Source: Baylisascaris procyonis
Taxonomy: Eukaryota; Nematoda; Chromadorea; Rhabditida; Ascarididae
DNA: 64,000 bases
Assembly (NCBI GenBank): GCA_037389465.1
Contig: JAZARR010000274.1
Location: 150,849 to 214,848, forward strand
Reading direction: 5' to 3'
This document shows, in pieces, positions 63,907 through 64,000 of this stretch (within the stretch, counting starts at the first letter, position 1; each line of letters starts with the position of its first letter). The translations under genes and the position numbers were made by a program. The notes below the pieces were generated by a model. That model was not told the origin of the DNA, ran no database searches, and saw only the letters and a list, made by a program, of their open reading frames with translations.

Positions 63907-64000
63907 TGTTGAAGGCGACGCACTGTTGAAGACGACGCACTGTTGAAGGTGAGGCGCTGTTGAGGACGACGCACTGTTGAAGGTGAGGCGCTGTTGAAGG

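Larger units (their letters stand above)
1..64000 (+). repeat. 17-bp tandem satellite array filling the window
   Basis: Every part of the window resolves into head-to-tail copies of a 17-bp unit, about 3,760 in all. Positions 1-9 read ctgttgaag almost without exception. Positions 10-17 take seven common forms: A gtgaggcg, a gtgaggca, B acgacgca, C gcgacgca, D gagacgca, E gtgacgca and F gtgtggca. Variation is thus largely limited to positions 10, 11, 13, 14 and 17. Rare length variants of 11-25 bp occur. All units share one orientation; I saw no inversion, mobile element or single-copy insert. The A-B dimer is about 56% GC, with 13 G to 6 C and 21 of 34 purines on the plus strand, and three CpGs per 34 bp. 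Neither array end is inside the window. A eukaryotic satellite is inferred from size and uniformity; host and chromosome position cannot be read from the sequence. Confidence 0.98.
52200..64000 (+). repeat. Right domain: degenerate satellite units
   Basis: The unit is still recognisable throughout, but abnormal units are several times denser than in the first 50 kb. I see truncated units (12-16 bp), extended or fused units (18-25 bp), and head changes such as ctgttgagg, ctgctgaag and ccgttgaag that are rare or absent further left. This matches the poorly homogenised margin expected near the end of an array. A stretch of low-quality consensus sequence would look similar. There is no unique flanking sequence up to the window end, so the edge itself, if near, lies outside. 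Confidence 0.85.

Noticed and set aside
1..64000. A CRISPR array (invariant 9-bp head with variable tails as spacers)
   Set aside because: Repeat and spacer lengths are far too short, the tails fall into only about seven classes, there are thousands of copies, and there are no cas genes or leader.
1..64000. A CENP-B box in the 17-bp unit
   Set aside because: The unit length is the same, but the essential TTCG and CGGG parts of the CENP-B box are absent on both strands. Only the general idea of a conserved binding core remains possible.
1..64000. A telomeric repeat array
   Set aside because: The unit is not a known telomere type, has no runs of three or more G in its consensus, and shows many interspersed variants and higher-order blocks. 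A subtelomeric location is still possible.
1..64000. A repeat-containing bacterial gene or prokaryotic VNTR
   Set aside because: The array extends past both window ends at 64 kb with no gene. I know of no prokaryotic tandem array of such a short unit at this size.
1..64000. Plus-strand coding potential, with scattered ATGs such as those near 43.59, 49.14, 58.92 and 61.97 kb
   Set aside because: Each unit carries TGA in the head and 17-bp spacing moves it through all frames, so no plus-strand frame stays open for more than a few units.
1..64000. tRNA, rRNA, promoter, terminator or replication-origin signals
   Set aside because: No cloverleaf, rRNA-like sequence, TATA-like or AT-rich segment, or hairpin followed by a T-run occurs. 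The repeat excludes them by composition.

Overview
The whole 64 kb window is one uninterrupted tandem array of a 17-bp minisatellite/satellite unit, roughly 3,760 copies, all in the same orientation. I find no gene, RNA gene, transposon, CRISPR array, promoter or unique sequence. Each unit has a nearly invariant 9-bp head (ctgttgaag) and an 8-bp tail. The seven common tails, with the shorthand used throughout, are: A = gtgaggcg, a = gtgaggca, B = acgacgca, C = gcgacgca, D = gagacgca, E = gtgacgca, F = gtgtggca. A and B often alternate, giving a 34-bp dimer. Organism: the sequence gives no direct taxonomic marker. An array this long, uniform and gene-free suggests satellite DNA of a eukaryote (pericentromeric, subtelomeric, sex-chromosome or microchromosome heterochromatin). 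No clade can be named from it.

Layout. (1) About 1-13.9 kb is rich in A, B and D and carries a recognisable higher-order repeat. An 18-unit, 306-bp block is present in three copies that match unit for unit and in two near-identical copies. Its 8-unit signature (D-A-C-[a or F]-C-B-A-B) was found 11 times between 2,999 and 13,850. (2) About 13.9-47.4 kb is the most regular part. D is nearly absent, a, B, C and E dominate, and there are local runs of the AB dimer and of a 68-bp A-B-a-C tetramer. (3) About 47.4-52.2 kb is a transition where D reappears. (4) About 52.2-64 kb is increasingly degenerate, with many short, long and fused units and point changes in the normally invariant head. It is worst near 60.4-61.5 kb, as expected close to an array edge or in a poorly polished part of an assembly.

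Coding potential. The plus strand is closed in all frames because every unit contains TGA. The minus strand has no stop in the consensus in any frame, so it is open over nearly the whole window. Because 17 is not a multiple of three, all three minus frames read the same 17-residue peptide cycle. The only minus-strand stop I found is a TAG made by a 5-bp deletion at 61,057. The 949-codon open frame ending there is therefore a by-product of repeat composition and not a credible gene. The main points of interest are the array's internal evolution (higher-order blocks, rare variants shared over 10-15 kb, the edge gradient), the contrast between invariant head and variable tail, and the strong strand asymmetry.
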